Under the pieces are notes generated by a model, which did no database searches, had not been told where the DNA came from, and saw nothing but the letters and a program-made list of their open reading frames with translations. From CAYNYI01 sp964401455 (GTDB lineage Bacteria; Fibrobacterota; OXYB2-FULL-49-7; CAYNYI01), in NCBI GenBank assembly GCA_964401455.1, contig CAYNYI010000023.1, forward strand, positions 1 through 30,714: 30,714 bases of DNA, given 5' to 3'. Both the position numbers and the translations under genes were made by a program. Numbering within the stretch: the first letter of the stretch is position 1; each line of letters starts with the position of its first letter. Below, piece by piece: positions 22,697-30,714 of this stretch.

Positions 22697-23650
22697 CTAA
22701 ATTATCGCTATTGTTTTCAGAATCGTTATTCCCGCTGATATAGTTATTATTGAGAGCAGCGTGGTTGTCATAACAATGTTGGCTGCCGCCCCGGAATCAC
22801 TTCCCATCGCTTCGGCCATTACGAAGCTCGATATGGCCGCCGGCGCGCCGAAAAGAATAAAGAGGACTCCGGCATCGATATTGTCTATATCGAGAAGAAG
22901 AGCTGCGGAAATAACAAGTCCGGGAGAGACAATAAGCTTTATCGAGGATGCGGAGAAGGCGGCCGTCGAGGATTCCCTGATTTTCCTGATTTCCAGAGTC
23001 GCCCCTATTGCGCAAAGAGCAAGTGGAAGAGTCAGTTTTACAAAATAATCCAGAGTATTATTTATTATACCGGGGATTTCTATACGGAGAAACGAGAACG
23101 GGAGTGAAACCAAAACCGAAATTATGAGAGGATTTTTGGCAATCTCCTTGAGAGTGTCAGCTGCCCGGACATTTCTGTTTTCTCCGGTCTTGTTAAGAGT
23201 GAGGGCGATTACCGCCAGAATATTGAAAAGCGGCATCGCGAAAGTCAGGAGTATTATAGCGGCCGGCATACCCTCCTGGCCGAAAATATTGAATATTATG
23301 GGAAAGCCGATTATCGCGAAATTACTTCTATATGAGCCTTGAATAAAGGCACCGCGCGTCTCCGGTCTTGAGGTGATAAAAAGAGAAATAAGCCATGAAA
23401 GTCCGAATACCGCGAGGGTCCCGGCATAAGAAATCCCGATAAGAAGCGGGTCAAAAAGACCGATGAAATCGCTTGATGAAATCTCCTGAAAAATCAGACA
23501 TGGGAGTGCGAATTTGAAGACGAGTTTTGTGGAGTCTGAGGCGAATTTTCTGTCTATGACGCCAAGTTTTTTAAGAAGCGCTCCTGCAAAGATTACCAGA
23601 AAAACAGGAAGTACTTTTCCGATACTGAAAATCAGGTTTTCATATATCAT
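22697..23650 (-). CDS. AEC-family permease (auxin efflux carrier / malate permease type)
   Basis: This 317-residue membrane protein has about ten hydrophobic helices and the AEC pattern: FLVIFAGALLKKLGVID near the N-terminus, FALPCLIFQEIS, and the second-half motifs TLPLALCAIGATL and VISAALLL. Such carriers export or import organic anions or auxin-like acids in bacteria. ATG 23650 is chosen because it overlaps the stop of the upstream gene (ATGA, 23647-23650) and AAGGCGG precedes it; the frame is open to 23671. It is the last gene of an operon with the M23 peptidase and the TPR-like protein. No terminator is visible towards the convergent activator gene ending at 22654. Confidence 0.87.
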   Translation of the reverse strand: MIYENLIFSIGKVLPVFLVIFAGALLKKLGVIDRKFASDSTKLVFKFALPCLIFQEISSSDFIGLFDPLLIGISYAGTLAVFGLSWLISLFITSRPETRGAFIQGSYRSNFAIIGFPIIFNIFGQEGMPAAIILLTFAMPLFNILAVIALTLNKTGENRNVRAADTLKEIAKNPLIISVLVSLPFSFLRIEIPGIINNTLDYFVKLTLPLALCAIGATLEIRKIRESSTAAFSASSIKLIVSPGLVISAALLLDIDNIDAGVLFILFGAPAAISSFVMAEAMGSDSGAAANIVMTTTLLSIITISAGITILKTIAII

Positions 23651-24636
23651 CTTTTCCGCCTTGCAAACCATTCCGTTGTTCCGGAAAATTCTTCTCTGAT
23701 TCTGGATGCGGAATGGAATTCGAAAAATTCTTCGTCCATGCCCATAAAGCGTTTCCTGATTGCCGAAAACCCCGTGATGTCCTTTTTGGCAGCGGCGATT
23801 ATCCCGAGTTTATTAAGCATCTGGATTTCCCTGAATTTGCCCGGGATATCCATTTTTGAGTATTCAGTGAGCAGATCCTGATATAACTCTCCGGCTGGGC
23901 CATATCTCTCCAGTCTGAAAAGGCAGTCCGCTGCGGCCATTTCGGCGGTCCTGTTAGAGGGGTATTCATCGAGTAGCTCTCTGGATATCGAAAGTGCATG
24001 TTCATATTTTTTTTCATTATAGTATATCCATAAAAGAGATATCCGGAAAGCGAAATGGTAATAGTCGGTTTTCGTGATGGCATATTCAATATCACGTATC
24101 GATTCCCTTGTCTTATCACTCGCGAAGGGAAGCCATGAAAGCATTTTCGCCAGCCAGTATTCATATGAAGCGATATTTCCGAGTGCATCCGGAGAGTCCG
24201 GATAAATCCCCCGAAGGTCCTTGAAATAAGCTGCTGCCCGGCGGCCCTTAAGGGCTGCTTTCAGGCTGTTTCCGAGTTTTGCTTCCAGTACCGCCGAAGA
24301 GGAAGCAGAGGTCCCCGCATAGAAATTTGAGGTCGCTTCAGGAAGTCGGGAATCGATAAAGACCTCTTCGAGGCTGTCGAATGTATGGATTATTTCCGGG
24401 AAACTACCATAGTCAAAAAAGTCCAGAGCTTTGGAATAGCGGGTGCAGGTCAAATAAAACCTTTTTAAAAGAGGTTTTGAAAAGCTTCCGGAAACTGTCG
24501 CTGCTGAGTCGTATTCCTGGCGGCATATAAGTTCCTGCCACAATATTGTTTTTTTATGATCTTCGCCGAGAGGAAGTCCGGAGAAAACCGCCGTATTTAT
24601 AAACAGGAAAACCGTTAATATAAATTCTCGTTTCAC
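23647..24636 (-). CDS. Exported TPR-like protein of unknown function
   Basis: The 329-residue product begins with a signal peptide (MKREFILTVFLFINTAVFSG, cleavage near 20). The rest is helical with tetratricopeptide-like segments: LLWIYYNEKKYEHALSISRE, YPSNRTAEMAAADCLFRLE, RYGPAGELYQDLL and LNKLGIIAAAKKD. No catalytic motif is seen. The start is GTG at 24636 with little ribosome-site signal. It lies 25 bp after the peptidase gene and overlaps the permease gene by 4 bp. TPR proteins usually hold partners together; it could organise the envelope peptidase, which is inferred from position. Confidence 0.75.
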   Translation of the reverse strand: MKREFILTVFLFINTAVFSGLPLGEDHKKTILWQELICRQEYDSAATVSGSFSKPLLKRFYLTCTRYSKALDFFDYGSFPEIIHTFDSLEEVFIDSRLPEATSNFYAGTSASSSAVLEAKLGNSLKAALKGRRAAAYFKDLRGIYPDSPDALGNIASYEYWLAKMLSWLPFASDKTRESIRDIEYAITKTDYYHFAFRISLLWIYYNEKKYEHALSISRELLDEYPSNRTAEMAAADCLFRLERYGPAGELYQDLLTEYSKMDIPGKFREIQMLNKLGIIAAAKKDITGFSAIRKRFMGMDEEFFEFHSASRIREEFSGTTEWFARRKR

Positions 24637-24661
24637 AATATACCGGTTTGGAGGAGCTATT

Positions 24662-26935
24662 TCATTCTGATAAGTATCTGAAAGATTCTTTTGTTATATT
24701 ACCGACTTCATCTCGGAGGGTAACTTTTAGAGTATGGCTGCCTGCCGGTACTTTCTCGTCGAGTATATAGACTGTTTCATCTTCATAATCATACTCATTC
24801 AGTACCCATCTTCCGTCAATTTCGGTTTGGATATCACGTGCATAGCCTACCTCGGCCCCTATGTCGCGAAATCTGAAAGTAAGTTTCTCGCCGCGGGGCA
24901 GAGGGTTTTCCAGGTCTGCATTAATGTAATATATCTCGGGAGGGATGGTGTCCCGGAGTACCGCGAAAGGTTCCGAAGTCTTTAATCGCGCTGAAGCGGA
25001 CGCACCTCTTATGTCGGTGCTTATTATGGTGTACTTATTTTTGTCCTTTCTCCATCGGTAAACGCCAAGGCCTCTTTTTTTCGCGAATTTCTCAGGTATT
25101 TTTATCTTCGCGGAAGGTCTTTTGTCAAAATATATCCAGGCCGGGTTAAGTGAATACAGTTTTGTTACCGGAATAAGGTCCTGCATGAGCGGCGCGATGC
25201 CCGATTCTATAACGGCGGTATGATCTTCAAATGTCGACTTTTCCGGTATCCTTACAGCGGTATTTCCGTCGTCGGATTTTATGAGCGCACTTTCTCCCGC
25301 CGGGATAAAGCTTATTCCCAGCTCCCGCTTTAATTCTTCTTTTGTCCCGTCAGGATATTCGATAAACACTGAAATTTTCGTTCCGGTTCCTGCCCCTTCT
25401 TTGGGGAAAAAATCTGCGGAGTATGTCAAGGGTCCATCCTGAAGTGCTTGTTTTGATTTTTTCACTGTCCCTCTGTAAAAGGAGACTACAGGGGGCGATA
25501 GTGGTATCTCCGAGCATTCGATATTAATCAATGCTTTCCGTTGCTTTTTCAGAATACTCACCTTGGCGCCGCTTCCCCTGTCCTCCGGCGGCGACATCGC
25601 CGGTATGCTGAAGTAATAAGGATTTGAAGCAGAGCCCGAAGAGTCAAGGATACTGTATTTTATAAACATCGGCGTTTCCCTGATTGCGGGAAATGAAATT
25701 TCAAAAAAAGCTTTTTCAATCTTTGTCGAGAGAAGAAGAGGAGCTTGCCATGAGGAAGCTCCGGTTAAAATCCGGACCGGAATATCTTTAATTCCTTTGC
25801 CGGTGTTAATTGTCTCACCTTTAATAACGGCTTTCCATGCCCGGCCGGATTTAAAAAATCTTTCATTTCTGCTTACTATTTCCGGTGTACGGACAGTCCT
25901 GAAAAAAGCCTTCACGGTGCAGGCGTTGCCGTTATGGTCTTTTGAAATTATTGTTGCATTATATGTCTTGCCCGGGGGATATTCAGCTGAACTGATTAGT
26001 CCTGAATTAATTTTAGAGGGAGAATAAAAATTGAGATCGTTCCCTTTAGCCACATAAAGGTTCTGGAATCGTTCATAACCGTATTCCGCAAGGCGAAGGT
26101 TTCTGTCCAGGCCCATTTTTTGGTTTTCATAATATGAGAAGGAGTTGAAAACACATCCGTAAACGAGCGAGTCATTTATTTTCATATGGTAGCTCATAGG
26201 CGAGAAGATATTCGGAGCGTGCTGGCTTTTATCAGTTATCTTGACCGCGATGCCCGCCTTACCCTCAATTTCTATCGTGTCAGAACATATGAATATCCCC
26301 TCTGAACTTTTGAGTACATGGAGGCTGTATTCATTCTTGTGGTCAATAAGTGTTTCGTCATCCATAGGCATGAATGCAATGTGGCTCGGATGCGGAGGGA
26401 CTTTGTCGTCAAATGCCAATTTTTCAATCATGGGGTTAAATGGGACATTGTGCCTGTCCCGAAGTTCGAAATGGAGGTGTGGAGCCCCTATTCCGGTTTC
26501 GCCTGAGTATCCGATGTGCTGGCCGCGTTTGACCCGGATAGCGTTCTTTTTGAGCGCGAATTTTACCTGGTTTCTTTTCTGAGAGTATTGTCTTTTCCTG
26601 ACAGCTTTTTTAAGGCGCGGCGTGAATCCTGACAGGTGGGCATAAACCGCGTATGTCCCGTTATCATGTTTTATATAAATAACTTTGCCGTACCCGAAAG
26701 GCGACATACCGAGTTTGTAAACATAACCGTCATCAACCGAGAATACTTTATAGCCGGTTCTGGACCAGGTCTTTATATCTGTACCGGCATGAAACCTGCC
26801 CGGACGGTTGGAAGCGAACATGGATGTGACTCCGGGGGGGCAGTCAACGGGCCAGGAATATTTTTCAGCGGCCCGGGCCGAAAGCGCTGACAGTATTAAA
26901 ACGGCGCTAAAGATTCTTGAAGGTGTTTTTCTCAT
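24662..26935 (-). CDS. Exported M23-family metallopeptidase with a long C-terminal region
   Basis: The 757-residue protein has a signal peptide ending in SARAAEK at about 23. An M23/LytM domain follows (about residues 30-175), with zinc ligands in GRFHAGTDIK (HxxxD) and GIGAPHLHFEL (HxH). A short basic insertion, RLKKAVRKRQYSQKR, sits in the domain before GQHIGYSGETG. The C-terminal 550 residues contain several beta-rich Ig-like segments ending with VPAGSHTLKVTLRDEVGN. Relatives act on peptidoglycan or scaffold the envelope. The ATG at 26935 has only a weak ribosome site. It heads the operon with the TPR-like protein and the AEC permease. All catalytic residues appear present. Confidence 0.9.
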   Translation of the reverse strand: MRKTPSRIFSAVLILSALSARAAEKYSWPVDCPPGVTSMFASNRPGRFHAGTDIKTWSRTGYKVFSVDDGYVYKLGMSPFGYGKVIYIKHDNGTYAVYAHLSGFTPRLKKAVRKRQYSQKRNQVKFALKKNAIRVKRGQHIGYSGETGIGAPHLHFELRDRHNVPFNPMIEKLAFDDKVPPHPSHIAFMPMDDETLIDHKNEYSLHVLKSSEGIFICSDTIEIEGKAGIAVKITDKSQHAPNIFSPMSYHMKINDSLVYGCVFNSFSYYENQKMGLDRNLRLAEYGYERFQNLYVAKGNDLNFYSPSKINSGLISSAEYPPGKTYNATIISKDHNGNACTVKAFFRTVRTPEIVSRNERFFKSGRAWKAVIKGETINTGKGIKDIPVRILTGASSWQAPLLLSTKIEKAFFEISFPAIRETPMFIKYSILDSSGSASNPYYFSIPAMSPPEDRGSGAKVSILKKQRKALINIECSEIPLSPPVVSFYRGTVKKSKQALQDGPLTYSADFFPKEGAGTGTKISVFIEYPDGTKEELKRELGISFIPAGESALIKSDDGNTAVRIPEKSTFEDHTAVIESGIAPLMQDLIPVTKLYSLNPAWIYFDKRPSAKIKIPEKFAKKRGLGVYRWRKDKNKYTIISTDIRGASASARLKTSEPFAVLRDTIPPEIYYINADLENPLPRGEKLTFRFRDIGAEVGYARDIQTEIDGRWVLNEYDYEDETVYILDEKVPAGSHTLKVTLRDEVGNITKESFRYLSE

Positions 26936-27274
26936 GATTGAGATAAAATATAAAAATTCATAAGCGTTGTGTACACTTCCGTGGGAAAGTTACCACGCGG
27001 AAGGCTTTTATTTCGTGTCACTGAAAACATCAGGCGGTAAAAAAACAGTCAGAAAAATCATACTGGCCAAATAAAAGGCCCATTGGTTTTAGCGTTTCAG
27101 GGATTCCAGGATTTGCGGTTATAGACCGGTTTATTTATTCAGCCGTTCATTTAAAAATATGACAGGAATATCTCCTCTTAATTACCGGCGAAAGTTAATG
27201 TTGAAATCGCCGGGTCAATAAATTATTTTAATTTGCCTGAATTCAACTATTGATAATAAAGAACGGGAGGTTAT
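26936..27274. promoter_or_regulatory. Divergent regulatory region between the M23 gene and etfB
   Basis: No gene is visible. The region holds an 8-bp palindrome GTGTACAC (26969-26976), an adjoining hairpin CTTCCGTGG...CCACGCGGAAG (26976-27003), a short stem GGCC-N8-GGCC near 27066-27081, and a 7-bp stem CCGGCGA...TCGCCGG (27185-27213). These are candidates for regulation of either gene. I found no convincing -35/-10 pair for etfB. Confidence 0.4.
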
Positions 27275-28042
27275 GTGAAAATCGCTGTGCTTGTAAAATC
27301 AGTTCCGGACACCGCGTCTCAGATAAGAGTAAAAGACGGTACTACCGTTGATGAGTCCGGATTAAAGTTTGATATGAACCCTTATGATGAATATGCGGTC
27401 GAAGAAGCAGTGCAGACCAAAAACAAGATTAGCGGCTCCACACTTACCGCTGTTTCTGTCGGGGACAAAAAAGCCGACGCGGTTCTTCGCACGGCTATGG
27501 CCCTCGGAGCGGACGAGATCACCCATATCGTCGATGAGTCGGGCTCTTCCGATTCTTTCAGACTGGCAAAGATAATCGCTAAATATATCTTGGATAACGG
27601 ATTTGATATAGTTTTCTGCGGAAAACAGGCTGTGGATGCCGATAATGCCCAGCTGCCCTCAATGCTTGCCGCGCTTCTTTCATGGGCTCATGCCGGCAGC
27701 GTAATTGAATTTGAAACCGACGGGTCCAAAATCAAGGCTTCTTCTATGGTTGACGGCGGAAAGGACATCATGGAAGCCGCGTTGCCCGCGGTTGTCTCCG
27801 CAACAAAAGGGCTCAATGAGCCTAAATATCCTTCTCTTCCAAAAAAAATGAAGGCAAAAAAGGCACCTGTCAATACAGTAGCCCTCGCGGACCTAGGCGC
27901 CGGTGAAGGCGACCCCCTGTATTTAGTAACCGGTCTTTCAAATCCGCCCGAGAGACCTCCCGCAAGAATGATAGAGGGAGCTCCCGCCGAGGCGGCCGCT
28001 GAAGCCGTAAAGCTTCTTGCTGAAGAGGCCAGGGTTATTTGA
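27275..28042 (+). CDS. etfB: Electron transfer flavoprotein, beta subunit
   Basis: The 255-residue product matches EtfB/FixA: KIAVLVKSVPDTA at the start, NPYDEYAVEEA, SVGDKKADAVLRTAMALGADE, FCGKQAVDADNAQLP and the C-terminal SNPPERPPARMIEG. The partner EtfA gene follows after 35 bp. ETF carries electrons between dehydrogenases and the quinone pool or a bifurcating partner; it binds AMP in EtfB and FAD in EtfA. The start is GTG at 27275 with GGGAGG 5 bases before it; the overlapping ATG at 27273 is followed by a stop. No acyl-CoA dehydrogenase or Fix partner is visible in this window. Confidence 0.95.
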   Translation: MKIAVLVKSVPDTASQIRVKDGTTVDESGLKFDMNPYDEYAVEEAVQTKNKISGSTLTAVSVGDKKADAVLRTAMALGADEITHIVDESGSSDSFRLAKIIAKYILDNGFDIVFCGKQAVDADNAQLPSMLAALLSWAHAGSVIEFETDGSKIKASSMVDGGKDIMEAALPAVVSATKGLNEPKYPSLPKKMKAKKAPVNTVALADLGAGEGDPLYLVTGLSNPPERPPARMIEGAPAEAAAEAVKLLAEEARVI

Positions 28043-28077
28043 AACAACTAATAATTTATTAATTCAGGAGAATAGAA

Positions 28078-29040
28078 ATGCCGGAAGGAATATTAGTCAT
28101 AGCAGAGAAACAATCTGAAGGAATAAGAAAAGTCTCGCTGCAGCTTGTCAGCAAGGCCGCTTCAATGGGAATGGGGAAAGTCAGTGTTTTTATCGCGGGC
28201 GGCTCTGTTTCGGGCCTCGCGGGGGAACTCGGTAAATACGGCGCGGATAAAGTATATACAGCGGAAGGAGATGTTTATAAAAACTTTACTCTCTCCGCCT
28301 TTGCGGCCGCCGCGTCCGAAGCTGTTAAAAGGTCCGATCCCGCTCTTATTTTATGCGGTGCCACTTCCGCCGGAAAGACACTTCTTCCGGCAGTCGCCGC
28401 TGGTGCCGGAGTCAGTTCGGTGAGCGACTGCACGGATATTAAAAAAGACGGTGACAATGTCATTTTCACCCGCCCGATTTACGCAGGCAAAATCATAGCT
28501 GAAACTTCAGGTTCTGCATCTATACTTGCCGCCACAATTCGTCCGAACTCTTTCCCTGCGGAAGACTCCGGTAAACCGGAACCTGAAACGGAAAGTATAG
28601 ATGCTGTGCCTGTTTTGAAAGAAACCGTGCTCGAAGCTGTAAGGTCCGCAGGAGACAAAGTTGATCTTATGGATGCTTCGGCGATAGTTGCCGGAGGCAG
28701 GGGAATGGGAAACGCGGAGAATTTCAGTCTGCTTGAAGATCTCGCGGCTGTTCTCGGCGCGGCGGTCGGGGCAAGCCGTTCCGCGGTGGATTCCGGATGG
28801 AGGTCACACGAAGATCAGGTTGGGCAGACCGGAAAGACCGTTTCGCCGGCTCTTTATATTGCTTGTGGAATTTCCGGTGCCGTGCAGCACCTCGCAGGTA
28901 TGAGCACTTCCAAATTCGTGCTAGCGGTCAACAAAGATCCGGACGCGCCTATTTTCAGTAAATGCTCATACGGGATTGTAGGCGACGTTAATGAAGTTGT
29001 GCCGCTTCTTACTGAAGAGTTTAAGAAAATTAAGGCCTGA
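28078..29040 (+). CDS. etfA: Electron transfer flavoprotein, alpha subunit
   Basis: The 320-residue product matches EtfA/FixB. The C-terminal FAD domain has IVAGGRGMG, GASRSAVDSGW, HEDQVGQTGKTVSPALYIACGISGAVQH and AVNKDPDAPIF, which are the strongly conserved FAD-binding segments; the N-terminal half is more variable. The length is typical. AGGAG precedes ATG 28078. It is followed 22 bp later by the 32-bp palindromic terminator, which ends the etfBA operon. It forms a heterodimer with EtfB. Confidence 0.96.
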   Translation: MPEGILVIAEKQSEGIRKVSLQLVSKAASMGMGKVSVFIAGGSVSGLAGELGKYGADKVYTAEGDVYKNFTLSAFAAAASEAVKRSDPALILCGATSAGKTLLPAVAAGAGVSSVSDCTDIKKDGDNVIFTRPIYAGKIIAETSGSASILAATIRPNSFPAEDSGKPEPETESIDAVPVLKETVLEAVRSAGDKVDLMDASAIVAGGRGMGNAENFSLLEDLAAVLGAAVGASRSAVDSGWRSHEDQVGQTGKTVSPALYIACGISGAVQHLAGMSTSKFVLAVNKDPDAPIFSKCSYGIVGDVNEVVPLLTEEFKKIKA

Positions 29041-29062
29041 AGCTTTTAATACTCCTGTTTTA

Positions 29063-29094
29063 TAACAAAAGCGCCGAATTCGGCGCTTTTGTTA
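29063..29094. terminator. Perfect 32-bp palindromic terminator after etfA
   Basis: TAACAAAAGCGCCG / CGGCGCTTTTGTTA are perfectly complementary arms around AATT, so the whole element is an exact palindrome. It is followed by TTTTTG. It ends etfBA and insulates the next gene, which has its own promoter directly downstream. Confidence 0.93.
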
Positions 29095-29098
29095 TTTT

Positions 29099-29141
29099 TG
29101 TGACACAGATCACTTTTTTTGCGTTTATTTTTCTATATAAT
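29099..29141 (+). promoter_or_regulatory. CRP/FNR-type box and -10 element (class II arrangement)
   Basis: TGTGA-CACAGA-TCACT (29099-29114) fits the CRP consensus TGTGA-N6-TCACA at nine of ten positions. A TATAAT -10 box is at 29136-29141. The likely start is near 29148, which puts the box centre at -41.5, the class II activator position, overlapping a weak -35. It would control the kinase gene at 29189. Confidence 0.6.
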
Positions 29142-29188
29142 GTACTCTGTACTGTTTATCAAATTAATATATACGCAGGACAGAATAA

Positions 29189-30064
29189 ATGAGTTTTTCG
29201 GATGGATTCAGTTTCAGTAAATGGATTAAGGGAAGCATTGTTTTCTCCGTTATACTCATTTCCTGTTTTTTAAAAAAACCTTCCGCCGGTGAGATGCTTC
29301 TTTTTGCGCTGGTTGCAGGATTCGGAATTATGTCGCTGATGAGCGGCGGATATGAGAAGTGCGCAGGCCCTGAAAATGAAGTTAAGCCCGTCAAATCTCC
29401 GGCCGCTTCCGGAGATAAATTGCTGGAAGAATTCGCTGCCTGGGCGGCCCATGACTATAACAATATTTTCACTTCTATTTCAGGTTATCTGGTCTTAATG
29501 AAGGAGCTTCGCCCGGATGATGATGAATTACAGGAATTTTTAAGGAGGACAGCCGCCGCTGTCAGGGCGGGAACCCGGCTGAGTGATGAAATCTCTTGTT
29601 TTTCACCGGCGGCTTCTATGAAACCCGATTGTCTGGACACTTCAGGTGTAATACGCAGCCTTGCCGAGATTGTTTCGGGAGAATGCCGTAGAAGAAATAT
29701 TGAGCTTCAAATCCAAGAGGGAGGGGAAAGCCTTATTTTTAAGGCTACCGGAAGACGCCTTTTGAGTTGTCTTACCAATCTTGTATTAAATTCCTGCGAA
29801 GCTATAGGGAAAGACGGAAAAATAATACTCGCGGCCGGTAGAATCGGTGAGAAAGAAATTTATATTTCAGTTGAGGATGACGGGCCCGGGATTCCGGGGG
29901 ACAATAAAGAAAAGATATTCGAGCCCTTTTTTTCCACTAAACAGGGTAATTCCGGAATAGGGCTTTACGGCGTCTCAAAGTGTATTTCCAGAATGAACGG
30001 CAAGATTAAATTAGACTCTTCCCCCGGACGCACGGTTTTCAGTTTTATATTTCCTTCTGCCTGA
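29189..30064 (+). CDS. Membrane-anchored histidine kinase
   Basis: The 291-residue product has two membrane helices within the first 60 residues (about 15-30 and 36-52), with almost no extracytoplasmic part. A transmitter follows: H88 in AAHDYNNIF, and HATPase motifs LVLNSCEAIG, EDDGPGIP, FEPFFSTKQ and SGIGLYGV. The H-box with D-Y-N-N is of the NtrB/HWE-like AAHD type, seen in kinases that often lack a dedicated periplasmic sensor. No response regulator follows in the window; the next gene is an aldehyde dehydrogenase. The promoter with a CRP/FNR-type box suggests control by carbon, oxygen or redox state. The start ATG at 29189 has AGGA about 8 bases upstream. Confidence 0.87.
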   Translation: MSFSDGFSFSKWIKGSIVFSVILISCFLKKPSAGEMLLFALVAGFGIMSLMSGGYEKCAGPENEVKPVKSPAASGDKLLEEFAAWAAHDYNNIFTSISGYLVLMKELRPDDDELQEFLRRTAAAVRAGTRLSDEISCFSPAASMKPDCLDTSGVIRSLAEIVSGECRRRNIELQIQEGGESLIFKATGRRLLSCLTNLVLNSCEAIGKDGKIILAAGRIGEKEIYISVEDDGPGIPGDNKEKIFEPFFSTKQGNSGIGLYGVSKCISRMNGKIKLDSSPGRTVFSFIFPSA

Positions 30065-30136
30065 ATAGATTTGCTTTTTCCGCGCCCGAAATCATATCTT
30101 GCTTAAAAAGGCAATTTTGTAAAACAGGGGGTGGCT

Positions 30137-30714
30137 ATGGCCGCGCAGGATTTTTTAAGTAAAGTGGAAAATCAGAGAAATTATTTCAGCAGCGGGGTGA
30201 CGCTTGAGGTATCGTTTCGGAAATCAATGCTGAAGCGGCTGGATCTGATGATTAAGGAAAATGCTTCTTTTATAGAAGAAGCTTTAAAAGCAGATCTTGG
30301 TAAATCTCCGATGGAGGCATATGCCGCGGAAGTCGCCTCTGTAAGGTCGGAAATTCGCTATGCTGAGAAAAACCTTCGTAAATGGGTAAGGCCGGAGCCG
30401 AGAAAAACGTCTTTTTTTAACCTGCCCGGTAAAAGTTTTATTTACCCGGAGCCTTACGGCACAGTTCTAATAATTGCGCCCTGGAATTATCCTTTTTATC
30501 TTCTTATGGCTCCGCTTGTGGGAGCGATCAGCGCCGGAAATTGTCCGATTTGCAAGCCTTCAGAAATATCCGCTTCAGGTTCGCAGCTGATAGAGACTCT
30601 TTTAAAACGATATTTTCCCGAGGAGTACCTTTTTACGGTAACCGGCGGCCCGGAAGAAACTTCAGCGGCGGTTGACGCCGGCCCGGACTGTATTCTTTTT
30701 ACCGGCAGTACTTT
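30137..30714 (+). CDS. Aldehyde dehydrogenase, N-terminal part (3' truncated by window edge)
   Basis: The frame runs from ATG 30137 (AGGGGGTGG just upstream) without a stop to the window end, giving 192 codons. The sequence follows the class 3 ALDH line: KADLGKSPMEAYAAEV, the substrate and cofactor region YGTVLIIAPWNYPF, GNCPICKPSE, and FTGST at the very end, which is the start of the glycine motif. These enzymes oxidise aldehydes with NAD(P)+. The catalytic Glu and Cys lie beyond the window. It lies 72 bp after the kinase gene and may be cotranscribed with it. Confidence 0.9.
   Translation, partial: MAAQDFLSKVENQRNYFSSGVTLEVSFRKSMLKRLDLMIKENASFIEEALKADLGKSPMEAYAAEVASVRSEIRYAEKNLRKWVRPEPRKTSFFNLPGKSFIYPEPYGTVLIIAPWNYPFYLLMAPLVGAISAGNCPICKPSEISASGSQLIETLLKRYFPEEYLFTVTGGPEETSAAVDAGPDCILFTGST

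Noticed and set aside
18271..22713. 16-base identical copies TAAATTATCGCTATTG at 18271-18286 and 22698-22713
   Set aside because: One copy lies partly in the coding end of the AEC gene, and no flanking similarity or duplicated feature is seen; likely chance in AT-rich sequence.
26976..27003. Hairpin CTTCCGTGG...CCACGCGGAAG read as a terminator
   Set aside because: No rightward gene precedes it and the T run after it is interrupted; it is kept only as part of the regulatory region.
1..30714. CRISPR array or tandem repeat array
   Set aside because: No regularly spaced repeats of 20 bases or more were seen anywhere in the window.

Overview
This 30.7 kb window is a chromosomal stretch of a Gram-negative-type bacterium with moderate base composition and tight operons, where many genes overlap by the 4-nt ATGA junction. 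Evidence for this type of organism is: exported proteins with signal peptides, an M23 envelope peptidase, two sigma-54 activators, several histidine kinases, an electron-transfer flavoprotein (EtfBA), a Trk/Ktr potassium system and a one-piece tmRNA (ssrA). The phylum cannot be fixed from the window alone. The PKD/formylglycine-enzyme-like surface protein and the ETF would suit an anaerobe of the Desulfobacterota or the Fibrobacterota/FCB type, but this is only a guess.

Layout. 1-75 is the tail of an unrecognised gene, followed by a strong terminator. 182-532 (-) is a small exported DUF4168-type protein. 945-3871 (+) is a sensor kinase with an NtrC-type regulator. 3905-6811 (-) is a compact operon led by an ArsR-type repressor, then a 43-residue Cys-rich peptide that is easily missed, a SAM methyltransferase and a two-component ABC-2 exporter. 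A duplicated sequence element lies in front of both the repressor and the peptide. 6997-7993 is a Fic-family gene that has lost its catalytic core. 8018-8998 (-) is a Ca2+/Na+ exchanger. 9550-9903 (-) is ssrA. 9986-13321 (-) is a TrkH-TrkA operon with an extra membrane HAMP protein at its end.

13472-18273 (+) is a four-gene translationally coupled operon with a clear sigma-70 promoter: a PKD/FGE-like exported protein, a GT39-type membrane glycosyltransferase, a GT2 polyprenyl-phosphate-type glycosyltransferase and a methyltransferase. It probably serves cell-surface glycosylation.

18349-19888 (-) encodes a pseudo-receiver and a receiver-kinase fusion, preceded by a good -24/-12 (sigma-54) promoter. 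On the other side of a decayed IS3-family element (about 20160-21146) is a sigma-54 activator with an unusual CBS-pair sensor domain. The two halves look like one regulatory locus split by the insertion.

22697-26935 (-) holds an M23 peptidase with a long C-terminus, a TPR-like exported protein and an AEC-family permease. 27275-29040 (+) is etfB-etfA, ended by a perfect 32-bp palindromic terminator. 29189-30064 (+) is a membrane-anchored kinase whose promoter carries a CRP/FNR-type box centred at about -41.5. The window ends inside an aldehyde dehydrogenase gene (30137 onward).

No CRISPR array and no rRNA or tRNA gene (apart from ssrA) was seen. The most interesting parts are the ArsR/Cys-peptide/methyltransferase/ABC operon and the sigma-54 / CBS-activator locus.
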